From the NCBI RefSeq assembly GCF_024347635.1, contig NZ_AP025510.1, positions 2,728,001 through 2,792,000 of the forward strand: 64,000 nucleotides of DNA. The letters run 5' to 3'. The notes beneath the pieces were generated by a model. It ran no database searches. It saw nothing but the letters and a program-made list of their open reading frames with translations, and was not told where the DNA came from. Source of the stretch: Vibrio tasmaniensis (GTDB lineage: Bacteria; Pseudomonadota; Gammaproteobacteria; Enterobacterales; Vibrionaceae). The position numbers and the translations under genes were made by a program. Of the stretch, positions 29,505 to 38,379 are shown piece after piece (positions within the stretch are counted from its first letter, which is position 1; the number at the start of each line of letters is the position of its first letter).

Positions 29505-30094
29505 TACGCGTCTCCCTCGTCCACACCGATCATGATCTTAGTGTCACTCAAATACATATGCTTTGGTACAACAAGATTCAATGGAGCTGGTACGCCTTGG
29601 AATACTCGACCTGCCATATCAAACTTTGAACCATGGCAAGGACAGAAGAAACCAGACTTAACACCCTGAACTTGTTCTGCAAAAGAATCTGGCAGGTAAG
29701 TTGGAGAACAACCTAAGTGCGTACAGAAACCAACAGCAACGAAGAATTCCGGCTTAATTGAACGGAACTCGTTCTGTGCGTAGTCTGGTTGTTGTTCAGC
29801 TTCAGATTGAGGGTCACGAAGTTGACCACCGATCGCTTTTAGGTTCTCAAGTACCGATTCAGCACGGCGTACAACCCATACAGGTTTACCTTGCCACTCG
29901 ACACGAACCATTTGTCCCGGTTCTAACTTACTGACTTCCACTTCCACCGGTGCGCCCGCAGCTTTCGCCTTGGCACTCGGATTCCATGATTTAATAAAAG
30001 GCACGGCTACAGCAGCTGCTCCTAAACCACCAACAACGGCTGTTGTTGCGGTTAAGAAACGCCTGCGACCGTTATTTAAAGGCGCGTTGCTCAT
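29504..30094 (-). CDS. petA: Rieske iron-sulfur protein of the bc1 complex
   Basis: The Rieske subunit oxidises quinol at the Qo site. The 196-residue protein has a twin-arginine-type anchor (NNGRRRFLTATTAVVGG) that stays as a membrane helix, and the [2Fe-2S] ligands C124, H126, C151 and H154 in CTHLGCSP and CPCHGSKFD, with the disulfide cysteines C129 and C153. It is the first gene of petABC and has its own promoter upstream. Confidence 0.97.
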   Translation of the reverse strand: MSNAPLNNGRRRFLTATTAVVGGLGAAAVAVPFIKSWNPSAKAKAAGAPVEVEVSKLEPGQMVRVEWQGKPVWVVRRAESVLENLKAIGGQLRDPQSEAEQQPDYAQNEFRSIKPEFFVAVGFCTHLGCSPTYLPDSFAEQVQGVKSGFFCPCHGSKFDMAGRVFQGVPAPLNLVVPKHMYLSDTKIMIGVDEGDA

Positions 30095-30337
30095 CCAAAC
30101 ATTCTCCCATTTGCTCCTTATGGATTGAAATAATTCCGAATAAAGAGCATGGCTAACAAAATATGTATTTAGTTCTATTTATTGACGGCAAATGATAAAT
30201 AAAACCCTACTTTTTGACAAGATAAAGCTACCTTTTTGTAACAATCATGAGGCAAAGCGCACATTGGGTTACAAAAGCTTTCAAAATATAAGAATTTGGA
30301 AATAAAACGAGGGAGGGAAAGCGTTTAGAGGGGGTAT
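30095..30337 (-). other. Intergenic region upstream of petA
   Basis: This AT-rich gap between rpsI and petA holds the petA promoter (30192-30220) and no gene. The leader between that promoter and the petA ATG is about 90 nt and contains AAGGAGC before the start. Confidence 0.6.
30192..30220 (-). promoter_or_regulatory. Sigma-70 promoter of petABC
   Basis: Minus strand -35 TTGTCA (30215-30220) and -10 TATCAT (30192-30197) separated by 17 bases. Confidence 0.65.
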
Positions 30338-30372
30338 AAAAACAAAAAGCCCGGCATATAGCCGAGCTTTGA
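30338..30372 (-). terminator. Terminator of rplM-rpsI
   Basis: Minus strand AAAGCTCGGC, loop TATAT, GCCGGGCTTT with one wobble, followed by TTGTTTTTA. It lies about 55 bases after rpsI. Confidence 0.88.
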
Positions 30373-30424
30373 ACCACAATTCCAGTCGTAAAACTGGGAG
30401 CGTGTACTTTTTCGTAAAGAAAAA

Positions 30425-30817
30425 TTAACGCTTAGAGAATTGAGGTTTACGACGTGCTTTACGTAGACCAACTTTCTTACGTTCAACGCAACGAGCGTCA
30501 CGCGTAACATAGCCAGCTGCACGTAGAGCAGGACGTAGAGTTTCATCGTATTCCATAAGAGCACGAGTGATACCGTGGCGGATTGCGCCAGCTTGACCTG
30601 AAATACCACCACCAGAAACAGTGATGTAAAGGTCAAGTTTCTCAGTTAGTTCAACTAGCTCAAGAGGTTGCTTAACAACCATACGAGAAGTTGGACGACC
30701 GAAGTAAACATCAAGGCTACGCTTGTTGATTACGATCTCACCAGAGCCTGGTTTGATGAAAACACGAGCTGCTGAGCTTTTGCGACGACCAGTGCCGTAG
30801 TATTGATTCTCTGCCAT
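30425..30817 (-). CDS. rpsI: 30S ribosomal protein S9
   Basis: S9 sits in the 30S head and its C-terminal tail reaches the P-site tRNA. The 130-residue protein opens [20 protein letters not shown] and ends in the basic tail [11 protein letters not shown], with the final lysine-arginine that contacts the anticodon stem. It follows rplM by 13 bases in the universal rplM-rpsI operon. Confidence 0.99.
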   Translation of the reverse strand: MAENQYYGTGRRKSSAARVFIKPGSGEIVINKRSLDVYFGRPTSRMVVKQPLELVELTEKLDLYITVSGGGISGQAGAIRHGITRALMEYDETLRPALRAAGYVTRDARCVERKKVGLRKARRKPQFSKR

Positions 30818-30830
30818 TGTCTTAATCCCC

Positions 30831-31259
30831 TTAGATGTCTAGTACTTGTGGCTGTTGAGCAACATGGTTGTGCTCAGTACCAGCGTACACTTTAAGCTTA
30901 CGGTACATCGCGCGGCCTAGTGGACCACGTGGAAGCATACCTTTAACTGCTAGTTCTAGAACCATTTCTGGTTTCTTAGCAATTAGCTTTTCAAAAGTGA
31001 TAGTTTTAAGACCACCTGGGAACTCAGAGTGACGGTAGTAAACCTTACCCTTAGCTTTGTTACCAGTTACAGCAACTTTCTCAGCGTTAACAACGATGAT
31101 GTAATCACCAGTGTCTACGTGAGGAGTGTATTCTGCTTTGTGCTTGCCGCGTAGGCGAGAAGCGATTTCACTTGCTAGACGGCCAAGAGTTTTGCCTTCA
31201 GCGTCTACAACATACCAGTCGCGTTTTACAGTTTCTGGTTTAGCAACGAAAGTTTTCAT
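30831..31259 (-). CDS. rplM: 50S ribosomal protein L13
   Basis: L13 is an early assembly protein of the large subunit. The 142-residue protein begins [20 protein letters not shown] and contains [14 protein letters not shown] and [13 protein letters not shown], all family signatures. It heads the rplM-rpsI operon, with a leader of about 150 nt that contains a GNRA-capped hairpin; L13 is reported to control its own operon in E. coli. Confidence 0.99.
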   Translation of the reverse strand: MKTFVAKPETVKRDWYVVDAEGKTLGRLASEIASRLRGKHKAEYTPHVDTGDYIIVVNAEKVAVTGNKAKGKVYYRHSEFPGGLKTITFEKLIAKKPEMVLELAVKGMLPRGPLGRAMYRKLKVYAGTEHNHVAQQPQVLDI

Positions 31260-31294
31260 GCTAATAATTACCTATTTAAAAAATTTACACTTAA

Positions 31295-31312
31295 GGAATA
31301 CTCGCGTATTCC
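31295..31312 (-). promoter_or_regulatory. Leader hairpin of rplM with GCGA tetraloop
   Basis: GGAATAC and GTATTCC pair perfectly around GCGA (minus strand), 35 bases before the rplM start. It is a candidate protein-binding site for autogenous control; that role is inferred. Confidence 0.55.
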
Positions 31313-31418
31313 CACTGTCTAAGAGTTACCATTCATCACCCCTTCGAGTGTTGGAAAACTCTTGGCATAACGTGATTTTACTCATCGATAGAGGCCCGCA
31401 GTAACGGTAGGTCGCAGG

Positions 31419-31447
31419 ATTATAGAGAAGAGCGAAGAAAAAATCAC
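31419..31447 (-). promoter_or_regulatory. Promoter of rplM-rpsI
   Basis: A consensus -10 TATAAT (31419-31424, minus strand) lies 17 bases from a poor -35, GTGATT (31442-31447). The discriminator CCTGCGACC is GC-rich, as at stringently controlled ribosomal promoters. It lies in the 247-base gap after zapE. Confidence 0.6.
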
Positions 31448-31506
31448 CTCTTTTTGAACAAAATCACGATTTTTTTAATTCTCTTTCTTATTCGAGATAA
31501 TCAAAG

Positions 31507-32610
31507 CTAACTTAAGTGTTCTTTTGCCAAATATTCATGGCTCTGCATTTCAATTAAACGCGACTGACAACGTTTAAACTCAAACTCTAGCTGACCATGG
31601 GTGTACAATTTTTCCAACTCAACTTCCGCTGAAATTATCAATTTCACGTTACGCTCATAGAACTCATCGACTAACGCAATAAAACGCCTCGCCGCATCAT
31701 CTGAAGTCGCGCCCATTTGCAACACATCAGCCAATAGAACTGTGTGATAAACCCGAGACAACTCAATATAGTCATTTTGGCTGCGAGCCGACTGACAAAG
31801 CTGAGCAAAAGTACCATGCAGCACACCATCACTCGCTTCGACCACATCTAATTGACGGTGATTAACCTCTATCTGCTTAAGCTTCTCTTTATCTTCACCA
31901 ACAAGCTGCGCGTAATATGTTTCGAGGTTAATGTTCGCTTGGCTATCCAGTGGGTAATGGTAGATCTCAGCCTGCTCTAAGGTTCTCAGACGATAATCAA
32001 TTCCGCTATCAACATTAAGAATATGACAGTTGTCTTGAATGAGCTTAATAGCGGGTAAGAAACGCGCTCGCTGTAACCCGTTGCGATACAGATCCGCAGG
32101 TGGAATATTAGAGGTCGCAACCAAGATAACGTTTCGAGCGAATAACTCTTGGAACAAGGTTCCTAAGATCATCGCATCCGTGATGTCTGAAACAAAGAAT
32201 TCATCAAAACAGATAATATCCGCTTCTTCTTTCAACTTATCTGCGACTAGAGGCAACGGGTCGCTAACATTACCTAGTGCCCTTAGCTCATCATGGACTC
32301 GATACATAAAGCGGTGAAAGTGAACGCGCATTTTTTTTTTGGTCGGTAAGGCATCGTAGAACGTATCCATTAAATAGGTTTTACCGCGCCCGACGCCGCC
32401 CCAAAAATAGAGGCCTTTTGGTGGCTGTGGCAGTTCTGGCTTTTTGCCCATTAACTTCTGGAATCGAGTCAGTTGAGGAATAGGGGCATTCATGTAATCT
32501 TGGAATTGATGAAAGAGTTCATCTAAAGATTTAACGGCTTGCTCTTGTGCTGGATCTCTTTGAAATCCATGTTCTTTTATATCTTGTTCGTATTTTTTAA
32601 TGGGATTCAT
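31507..32610 (-). CDS. zapE: Cell division ATPase ZapE
   Basis: ZapE (YhcM, AFG1-like family) is an AAA-type ATPase that associates with the Z ring late in division. The 367-residue protein has Walker A GGVGRGKT near residue 70 and a Walker B in IICFDEFFVSDITDA. The gene includes an A10 run (positions 32331-32340) coding for KKK and the start of ATG, a possible slippage site. It is divergent from zapG. Confidence 0.94.
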   Translation of the reverse strand: MNPIKKYEQDIKEHGFQRDPAQEQAVKSLDELFHQFQDYMNAPIPQLTRFQKLMGKKPELPQPPKGLYFWGGVGRGKTYLMDTFYDALPTKKKMRVHFHRFMYRVHDELRALGNVSDPLPLVADKLKEEADIICFDEFFVSDITDAMILGTLFQELFARNVILVATSNIPPADLYRNGLQRARFLPAIKLIQDNCHILNVDSGIDYRLRTLEQAEIYHYPLDSQANINLETYYAQLVGEDKEKLKQIEVNHRQLDVVEASDGVLHGTFAQLCQSARSQNDYIELSRVYHTVLLADVLQMGATSDDAARRFIALVDEFYERNVKLIISAEVELEKLYTHGQLEFEFKRCQSRLIEMQSHEYLAKEHLS

Positions 32611-32829
32611 GACGACATTTCCACAATGAAAGCGATATCAGACAGCAAATAAAAATGAGCCCAAACAGTATGAGACATGTCGCTATGCGGTGAATAATGC
32701 AGCATCAAACTGCTAACTAGCGCACACGCATTTCTCTTTATACTGCGGCTTTCTCATAGTACCATGGAGCTGTATCACGTGTAACTAAGCAGTAACAAAC
32801 ATGTTAAAAAACAATAATAAGGAGCTGTT

Positions 32830-33285
32830 ATGCCTTGGATGTATGCCGTTGCCGGTTTACTAGTCGGAGTTATTTTAGGGGTCGCTATTTCTCGTCTCAT
32901 GACACCTGAATACAAAAAACAAAAGAACGTACAGAAAGAATTAGATAGCGCAAAGTTTGCCCTGGAACAGCAGCGACAAGAGCTTGCTGACCACTTTGCG
33001 AAATCAGCAGAAATGTTGGACACCTTAGGTAAGGACTATACAAAGCTTTACCAACACATGGAAAAAACAAGCTCAGAGCTACTCCCTAACCTGCCAGAGC
33101 AAGACAACCCATTTGTGAAAACAGCCGCTGCTCATTCGGATAAGCCACAAGATAAGTCTTCAGTTAAAGAGTCGACGCTTGAAGAACAACCGAAAGATTA
33201 CGCTAATGGCGCAACGGGTTTATTTACCGAGCAGAAGAAAGAAATCATGGATGCTCCCGATGTCGTTACAGCAAAAGCATCGTAA
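32830..33285 (+). CDS. zapG: Inner-membrane protein ZapG (YhcB, DUF1043)
   Basis: A bitopic envelope protein that in E. coli couples cell elongation and division to lipid and peptidoglycan synthesis. The 151-residue product has an N-terminal membrane helix (residues 3-22, AVAGLLVGVILGVAISRLM), a coiled coil at about 28-85 and a disordered, charged tail. AAGGAG precedes the ATG. It is followed by degQ and degS, as in other gamma-proteobacteria. Confidence 0.92.
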   Translation: MPWMYAVAGLLVGVILGVAISRLMTPEYKKQKNVQKELDSAKFALEQQRQELADHFAKSAEMLDTLGKDYTKLYQHMEKTSSELLPNLPEQDNPFVKTAAAHSDKPQDKSSVKESTLEEQPKDYANGATGLFTEQKKEIMDAPDVVTAKAS

Positions 33286-33301
33286 ACATTTAACACTTCT
33301 G

Positions 33302-33329
33302 TGAACTTTACAAAGGTTTTTGAGTCATA
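33302..33329 (+). promoter_or_regulatory. Candidate sigma-E promoter of degQ
   Basis: TGAACTT (33302-33308) and TCATA (33325-33329) are 16 bases apart, close to the sigma-E consensus GGAACTT-N16-TCTGA. The distance to the degQ start is about 75 bases. This is a match by eye only. Confidence 0.4.
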
Positions 33330-33411
33330 ACTTTCACTCAGGTCATTTGAAACTTCTCATACTTATTAAACGTATAAGAGGGTTAAGACCTTAACTAGAG
33401 AGGAGTTTATG

Positions 33412-34767
33412 ATGAAAAAACCTTTGCTTGCTTTATCAGTACTGACTTTAAGCTTAAGTTCAATCATCACCCCCATTCAAGCTACAGCCGCACTTCCATT
33501 AAGTGTGGGTAATGAACAATTACCAAGCCTTGCTCCTATGCTTGAACAAGTAACCCCCGCTGTGGTTAGTATTGCCGTAGAAGGCAAACAGGTACAACGT
33601 CAGCAAATCCCTGAACAATTTCAATTCTTTTTTGGTCCAGAACAAACACGAGAACGCCCATTCCGCGGGCTAGGTTCTGGTGTGATCATTGATGCCAAGA
33701 AAGGCCATATTGTCACCAATTACCATGTCATCAATGGTGCCGACGATATCAAAGTAAAACTGCATGATGGTCGAGAGTACGATGCAGAGCTCATCGGCGG
33801 CGACCAGATGTCTGATATCGCGCTATTAAAACTCGAAACAGCCAAAAACCTGACCCAGATAAAAGTCGCAGATTCCGACAAATTGAGAGTCGGCGATTTC
33901 AGTGTGGCTATCGGCAACCCATTTGGGCTTGGTCAAACCGTAACATCCGGTATCGTTTCAGCGTTAGGACGTAGCGGTCTCAATCTAGAGAACTTCGAAA
34001 ACTTCATTCAAACCGATGCCGCAATTAACAGTGGTAACTCTGGAGGTGCGTTAGTGAATCTTAACGGTGAACTGATTGGTATCAACACGGCCATCCTAGG
34101 ACCTAACGGAGGTAATGTCGGTATCGGCTTTGCCATTCCATCCAATATGATGACAAACCTGACTGAACAGATTCTCGATTTCGGTGAAGTAAAACGTGGC
34201 ATGCTTGGCGTTCAAGGTGGAGAGGTCACCTCTGAATTAGCGGAAGCGCTTGGTTACGAATCCAGTAAAGGTGCCTTTGTTAGCCAAATTGTACCCGACA
34301 GTGCAGCGGATAACGCCGGATTGAAAGCGGGCGATGTCATTATCTCCATTAACGGTAAGCGTATTGATACTTTTAGTGAATTAAGAGCCAAAGTAGCCAC
34401 CTTAGGTGCAGGTAAACAGATCGAGTTAGGCGTGGTTCGTGACGGTAAGAATAAGACCTTTGATGTGACTCTAGGTGAATCCACCAATAGTAAGACACAA
34501 GCTGAAAAGCTCCATGAAGGACTTGCCGGTGCAGAGCTCACCAACACAACCGACAGCGATTCAGCGACAGGCGTCAAGGTATCAAGTGTCGCTCAAGGTT
34601 CACCAGCAGAAGCCTATCAGCTTCTTAAAGATGACATCATCATCGGGGTAAACCGCCAACCAGTTAAGAACCTTGCTGAATTTAGAAAGATTCTTGAGAA
34701 ACAACCTGGCGTATTGGCACTTAATATCCAGCGAGACGATAGGACTATCTATCTAGTTATTCGATAG
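33412..34767 (+). CDS. degQ: Periplasmic serine protease and chaperone DegQ
   Basis: DegQ (HtrA family) degrades or refolds damaged periplasmic proteins. The 451-residue protein has a Sec signal peptide (cleavage near ATA), a trypsin-like domain with H105, D135 and S210 (GNSGGAL), and two PDZ domains, at about 260-350 and 365-450. I start at the ATG at 33412 because AGGAG lies six bases upstream; the ATG at 33409 is too close. It ends at a terminator and is followed by degS. Confidence 0.96.
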   Translation: MKKPLLALSVLTLSLSSIITPIQATAALPLSVGNEQLPSLAPMLEQVTPAVVSIAVEGKQVQRQQIPEQFQFFFGPEQTRERPFRGLGSGVIIDAKKGHIVTNYHVINGADDIKVKLHDGREYDAELIGGDQMSDIALLKLETAKNLTQIKVADSDKLRVGDFSVAIGNPFGLGQTVTSGIVSALGRSGLNLENFENFIQTDAAINSGNSGGALVNLNGELIGINTAILGPNGGNVGIGFAIPSNMMTNLTEQILDFGEVKRGMLGVQGGEVTSELAEALGYESSKGAFVSQIVPDSAADNAGLKAGDVIISINGKRIDTFSELRAKVATLGAGKQIELGVVRDGKNKTFDVTLGESTNSKTQAEKLHEGLAGAELTNTTDSDSATGVKVSSVAQGSPAEAYQLLKDDIIIGVNRQPVKNLAEFRKILEKQPGVLALNIQRDDRTIYLVIR

Positions 34768-34788
34768 CCATACGTCAGCGTAATTACA

Positions 34789-34837
34789 GGGAGGCTCAGT
34801 AAGTTTGCTTTAAACTTACTCAGTCTCCCTTTTCTTT
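34789..34837 (+). terminator. Terminator of degQ
   Basis: A long stem, GGGAGGCTCAGTAAGTTT with AAACTTACTCAGTCTCCC (one mismatch and one wobble), followed by TTTTCTTT. Confidence 0.88.
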
Positions 34838-34925
34838 AGATCAATCAAAATGCTATGCTTCACTGATAATCAAGTCAGTCATCCATTGACGGATGCTTCA
34901 TACCTTACTTGTTGAAGAGGGAAAC

Positions 34926-35990
34926 ATGCTGTCCTTTCTATTTCGTTCTATTTCCCTTGGACTCGTTTCAGCGGCGCTTATTCTTCTCGCATTCCCGAGT
35001 TTAAGGCCGGCGATTGTTGCAGACGTCACGAACCCTCAAGTCGATAATATTGGCTCCCTTCAGATCTCATTTAACCAAGCGGTGCGACGAGCTGCACCCG
35101 CTGTGGTCAATATTTATAGTCGTAAATACGCAGAAAGCGATCGCAACAAGCTACTCACTCAAGGATTAGGTTCAGGGGTGATTGTTAGTGAAAAAGGCTA
35201 CATCATTACCAACTTCCATGTTGTTGCTCAAGCTGACCAAATAGTCGTGGCACTTCAAGACGGACGAGTAGCGGCCGCCCAGCTTGTCGGCTCAGACAAA
35301 CGCACCGATATTGCGATACTCCGAGTCAGCGGTGACAACTTACCTGTTATTCCACTGAACCCGAATTACAAAGCAAATGTCGGCGACGTGGTGCTGGCTA
35401 TCGGTAACCCATACAACCTAGGGCAAACGACAACCTTTGGTATTATCTCTGCAACAGGTCGTTCTTCGATCAGTGCAGATGGTCACCAAGCCTTTATCCA
35501 GACTGATGCTGCAATCAATGAAGGTAACTCAGGTGGTGCACTGGTTAACTCACAAGGTGAGCTCGTCGGTATCAATACAGCTTCTTTCCAGCAAGCTACC
35601 GACATGGAAACCTACGGGATCTCATTTGCAATCCCCTACTCACTTGCTAATAAAATCATGGAGAAGATCATCGCCGATGGTCGTGTCATTCGTGGTTATA
35701 TTGGTATCGACGGACAAGACATCAATTCGGTGACATCACGCTTACTCGGTACTAAGAACATCGGTGGCATTGTTGTTTTAGGCATTGACCCGAATGGCCC
35801 TGCAGCCGATGCCGGCTTTGAAGCACAAGATATCATTATCAGCATCAACAACACCCAAATTAGCGGACGACAAAGCGTAATGGACATTGTTACTGACCTT
35901 CGACCAGGTACTGTCATTGATGTTGGTGTATTACGCAAAGGTGAAAACAAGACACTCAAGGTCACCATTACCGAAGACACGCGCCTGTAG
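34926..35990 (+). CDS. degS: Site-1 protease DegS (sigma-E pathway)
   Basis: DegS is the membrane-anchored serine protease that senses misfolded outer-membrane proteins and makes the first cut in RseA. The 354-residue product has an N-terminal membrane anchor (about residues 5-23), a protease domain with H98, D128 and S202 (EGNSGGAL), and one PDZ domain. The ATG at 34926 has GAGG upstream and gives the usual length. Together with degQ it makes a stress-protease pair. Confidence 0.96.
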   Translation: MLSFLFRSISLGLVSAALILLAFPSLRPAIVADVTNPQVDNIGSLQISFNQAVRRAAPAVVNIYSRKYAESDRNKLLTQGLGSGVIVSEKGYIITNFHVVAQADQIVVALQDGRVAAAQLVGSDKRTDIAILRVSGDNLPVIPLNPNYKANVGDVVLAIGNPYNLGQTTTFGIISATGRSSISADGHQAFIQTDAAINEGNSGGALVNSQGELVGINTASFQQATDMETYGISFAIPYSLANKIMEKIIADGRVIRGYIGIDGQDINSVTSRLLGTKNIGGIVVLGIDPNGPAADAGFEAQDIIISINNTQISGRQSVMDIVTDLRPGTVIDVGVLRKGENKTLKVTITEDTRL

Positions 35991-36036
35991 TCTTTATTTA
36001 GTTTGATCGCTAATAGCTAGCAATTCAAACCGCCAT

Positions 36037-36066
36037 GTACAGATACAAAAAGTACAGACACAAAAA
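36037..36066. repeat. 15-bp direct repeat between degS and parC
   Basis: Two adjacent copies of GTACAGAYACAAAAA, differing at one base, directly before the shared terminator. Confidence 0.75.
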
Positions 36067-36095
36067 ACCCAGCTCTTAAGCTGGGTTTTCTTTTA
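36063..36095. terminator. Bidirectional terminator between degS and parC
   Basis: AAAACCCAGCT / AGCTGGGTTTT with loop CTTA, followed by Ts on the plus strand and preceded by As, so it can stop degS and parC transcripts. Confidence 0.9.
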
Positions 36096-36117
36096 TTAAT
36101 CAAAGCTTATGATAAAA

Positions 36118-38376
36118 CTAAGCGTCACTAGGTTCATCGATATCGATGCGCGTCACACGCTGTAAACCTCTTGGGAGCAGACCACCACGACGACCACGCT
36201 CACCACGGAAGTTTTCAAGGTCCGCAGGTTTCAAGCCAAGTTTACGTTTGCCCGCGTAAATAGTCAGCGTTGCATTCTCTGGAATAGCCATCAGATGCAA
36301 TACAAACTCTTCACGCTCTTTTGCTTTCGCAGAAGGGATGTTGATGATCTTGTTGCCTTTACCTTTGCTCAGCTGAGGTAGGTCTTTAATCGGGAACAAC
36401 AACATACGTCCTTGGTTCGTAATCGCCAGAATCTGGTTACTGTCCAAGTCAGCAATCGGGCTTGGTAACATCACTTCAGAAGCTTGTGGCAAGTTAACCA
36501 ACGCTTTACCGCTCTTATTCTTAGACAGTAAATCACTGCCCTTACAAACAAAGCCATAACCCGCATCAGAGCCGACTAACCATAATTGTTCATTCTCTCC
36601 CATCACCACTTGGCGAATAGAAGTACCTGGGCTAACGTTCAAGCGGCCTGTAATTGGCTCACCTTGGCTTCGCGCCGACGGTAGTGAATGTGACTCAAGG
36701 GAGTAGCTTCGGCCATCACTGCCAAGGAACACCGCTTGTTGGTTACTCTTACCCTTAGCGCTTGCTAAGAATTTATCACCAGATTTGTAGTTCAAGCCTT
36801 CAGCGTCAACTTCATGCCCTTTAGCATGACGAATCCAACCTTTTTCAGACAACACAACCGTGATTGGTTCGCTTGGTACTAAGTCGCGTTCTGTTAGCGC
36901 TTTCGCTTCAGCACGCTCAATCAGAGGTGAACGACGATCATCGCCGTATTTATCAGCATCTGCTTGGATTTCTTTCTTGATCAACGTATTCAAGCGACGC
37001 TCTGAACCGAGTAGTTTTTCAAGCTTTTCACGTTCAGCTTCAAGCTCTTCTTGCTCAGCTCGAATTTTAAACTCTTCTAACTTAGCTAAGTTACGAAGTT
37101 TAATATCAAGAATTGCATTGGCTTGAATTTCAGAAATGTTGAAACGGTTCATTAGAACAGGACATGGTTCGTCTTCTGTACGAATGATCTCAATCACTTC
37201 ATCGATATTAAGATAAGCAGCAAGTAAGCCTTCTAAGATGTGCAAACGTGCCAGTACTTTATCTAAACGGTACTGCAAACGACGACGAACGGTCGAGCGA
37301 CGGAACTCAATCCACTCTTTCAGAATTTGAACTAAGCCTTTAACTTGAGGACGATTGTCTAAACCAATCATGTTCAAGTTAACGCGGAAGTTTTTCTCTA
37401 GATCCGTCGACGCGAACAGGTGGCTCATCAGTTGGTCACAGTCGATACGGTTTGAACGAGGAACCACAACGATACGCGTTGGGTTCTCGTGATCCGATTC
37501 ATCACGCAAGTCGTCAACCATTGGCAGCTTCTTAGCGCGCATCTGGTTAGCAATTTGCTCAAGTAATTTCGCACCTGACACTTGATGAGGTAAAGCCGTG
37601 ATAACAATATCAGAGCCTTCCTTGTGCCAAACCGCGCGCATCTTGATGCTGCCACGTCCTGTACGGTAGATCTTTTCGATGTCCGACTTCGGCGAAATAA
37701 TCTCAGCCTCTGTCGGGTAATCAGGGCCTTGAATGAAACCCATCACATCTGGAAGTTCAGCTTTCGGCGTATCAATCAAGTGAATCGCTGCGTTCGCCAC
37801 TTCACGGACATTGTGAGGCGGGATGTCAGTCGCCATACCTACCGCGATACCAGTAATACCGTTAAGTAAGATGTGAGGCAGACGTGCAGGCAACATTTGA
37901 GGCTCTTTCATGGTGCCATCAAAGTTTGGTTGCCAATCAACGGTGCCTTGACCTAGTTCACCTAGCAGAACCTCAGCAAACTTAGATAATTTCGCTTCGG
38001 TATAACGCATCGCAGCGAACGATTTCGGGTCATCCGGTGCACCCCAGTTACCTTGACCATCTACCAATGGGTAGCGGTAAGAGAAGGGTTGCGCCATCAA
38101 TACCATCGCTTCATAACAAGCAGAATCACCGTGTGGGTGATACTTACCTAATACGTCACCAACGGTACGTGCTGATTTTTTGTATTTCGATGCAGCTGAT
38201 AAGCCCAGCTCAGACATCGCGTAGATAATACGACGCTGTACTGGCTTCAAGCCATCACCGATATACGGTAATGCACGATCCATGATCACGTACATTGAGT
38301 AATTTAAGTAGGCATCTTCGGTGAACTTGCGCATTGGCAGCTGTTCAACGCCATCATATGTAATTTCGTTAGACAT
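36118..38376 (-). CDS. parC: DNA topoisomerase IV subunit A
   Basis: ParC carries the DNA-cleaving tyrosine of topoisomerase IV, which decatenates daughter chromosomes. The 752-residue protein has the catalytic Y125 in AAMRYTEA, and the quinolone-resistance region with S85 and E89 in the sensitive-type state. The C-terminal beta-pinwheel begins near residue 490. It lies three bases after parE. Confidence 0.97.
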   Translation of the reverse strand: MSNEITYDGVEQLPMRKFTEDAYLNYSMYVIMDRALPYIGDGLKPVQRRIIYAMSELGLSAASKYKKSARTVGDVLGKYHPHGDSACYEAMVLMAQPFSYRYPLVDGQGNWGAPDDPKSFAAMRYTEAKLSKFAEVLLGELGQGTVDWQPNFDGTMKEPQMLPARLPHILLNGITGIAVGMATDIPPHNVREVANAAIHLIDTPKAELPDVMGFIQGPDYPTEAEIISPKSDIEKIYRTGRGSIKMRAVWHKEGSDIVITALPHQVSGAKLLEQIANQMRAKKLPMVDDLRDESDHENPTRIVVVPRSNRIDCDQLMSHLFASTDLEKNFRVNLNMIGLDNRPQVKGLVQILKEWIEFRRSTVRRRLQYRLDKVLARLHILEGLLAAYLNIDEVIEIIRTEDEPCPVLMNRFNISEIQANAILDIKLRNLAKLEEFKIRAEQEELEAEREKLEKLLGSERRLNTLIKKEIQADADKYGDDRRSPLIERAEAKALTERDLVPSEPITVVLSEKGWIRHAKGHEVDAEGLNYKSGDKFLASAKGKSNQQAVFLGSDGRSYSLESHSLPSARSQGEPITGRLNVSPGTSIRQVVMGENEQLWLVGSDAGYGFVCKGSDLLSKNKSGKALVNLPQASEVMLPSPIADLDSNQILAITNQGRMLLFPIKDLPQLSKGKGNKIINIPSAKAKEREEFVLHLMAIPENATLTIYAGKRKLGLKPADLENFRGERGRRGGLLPRGLQRVTRIDIDEPSDA

Positions 38377-38379
38377 CCA

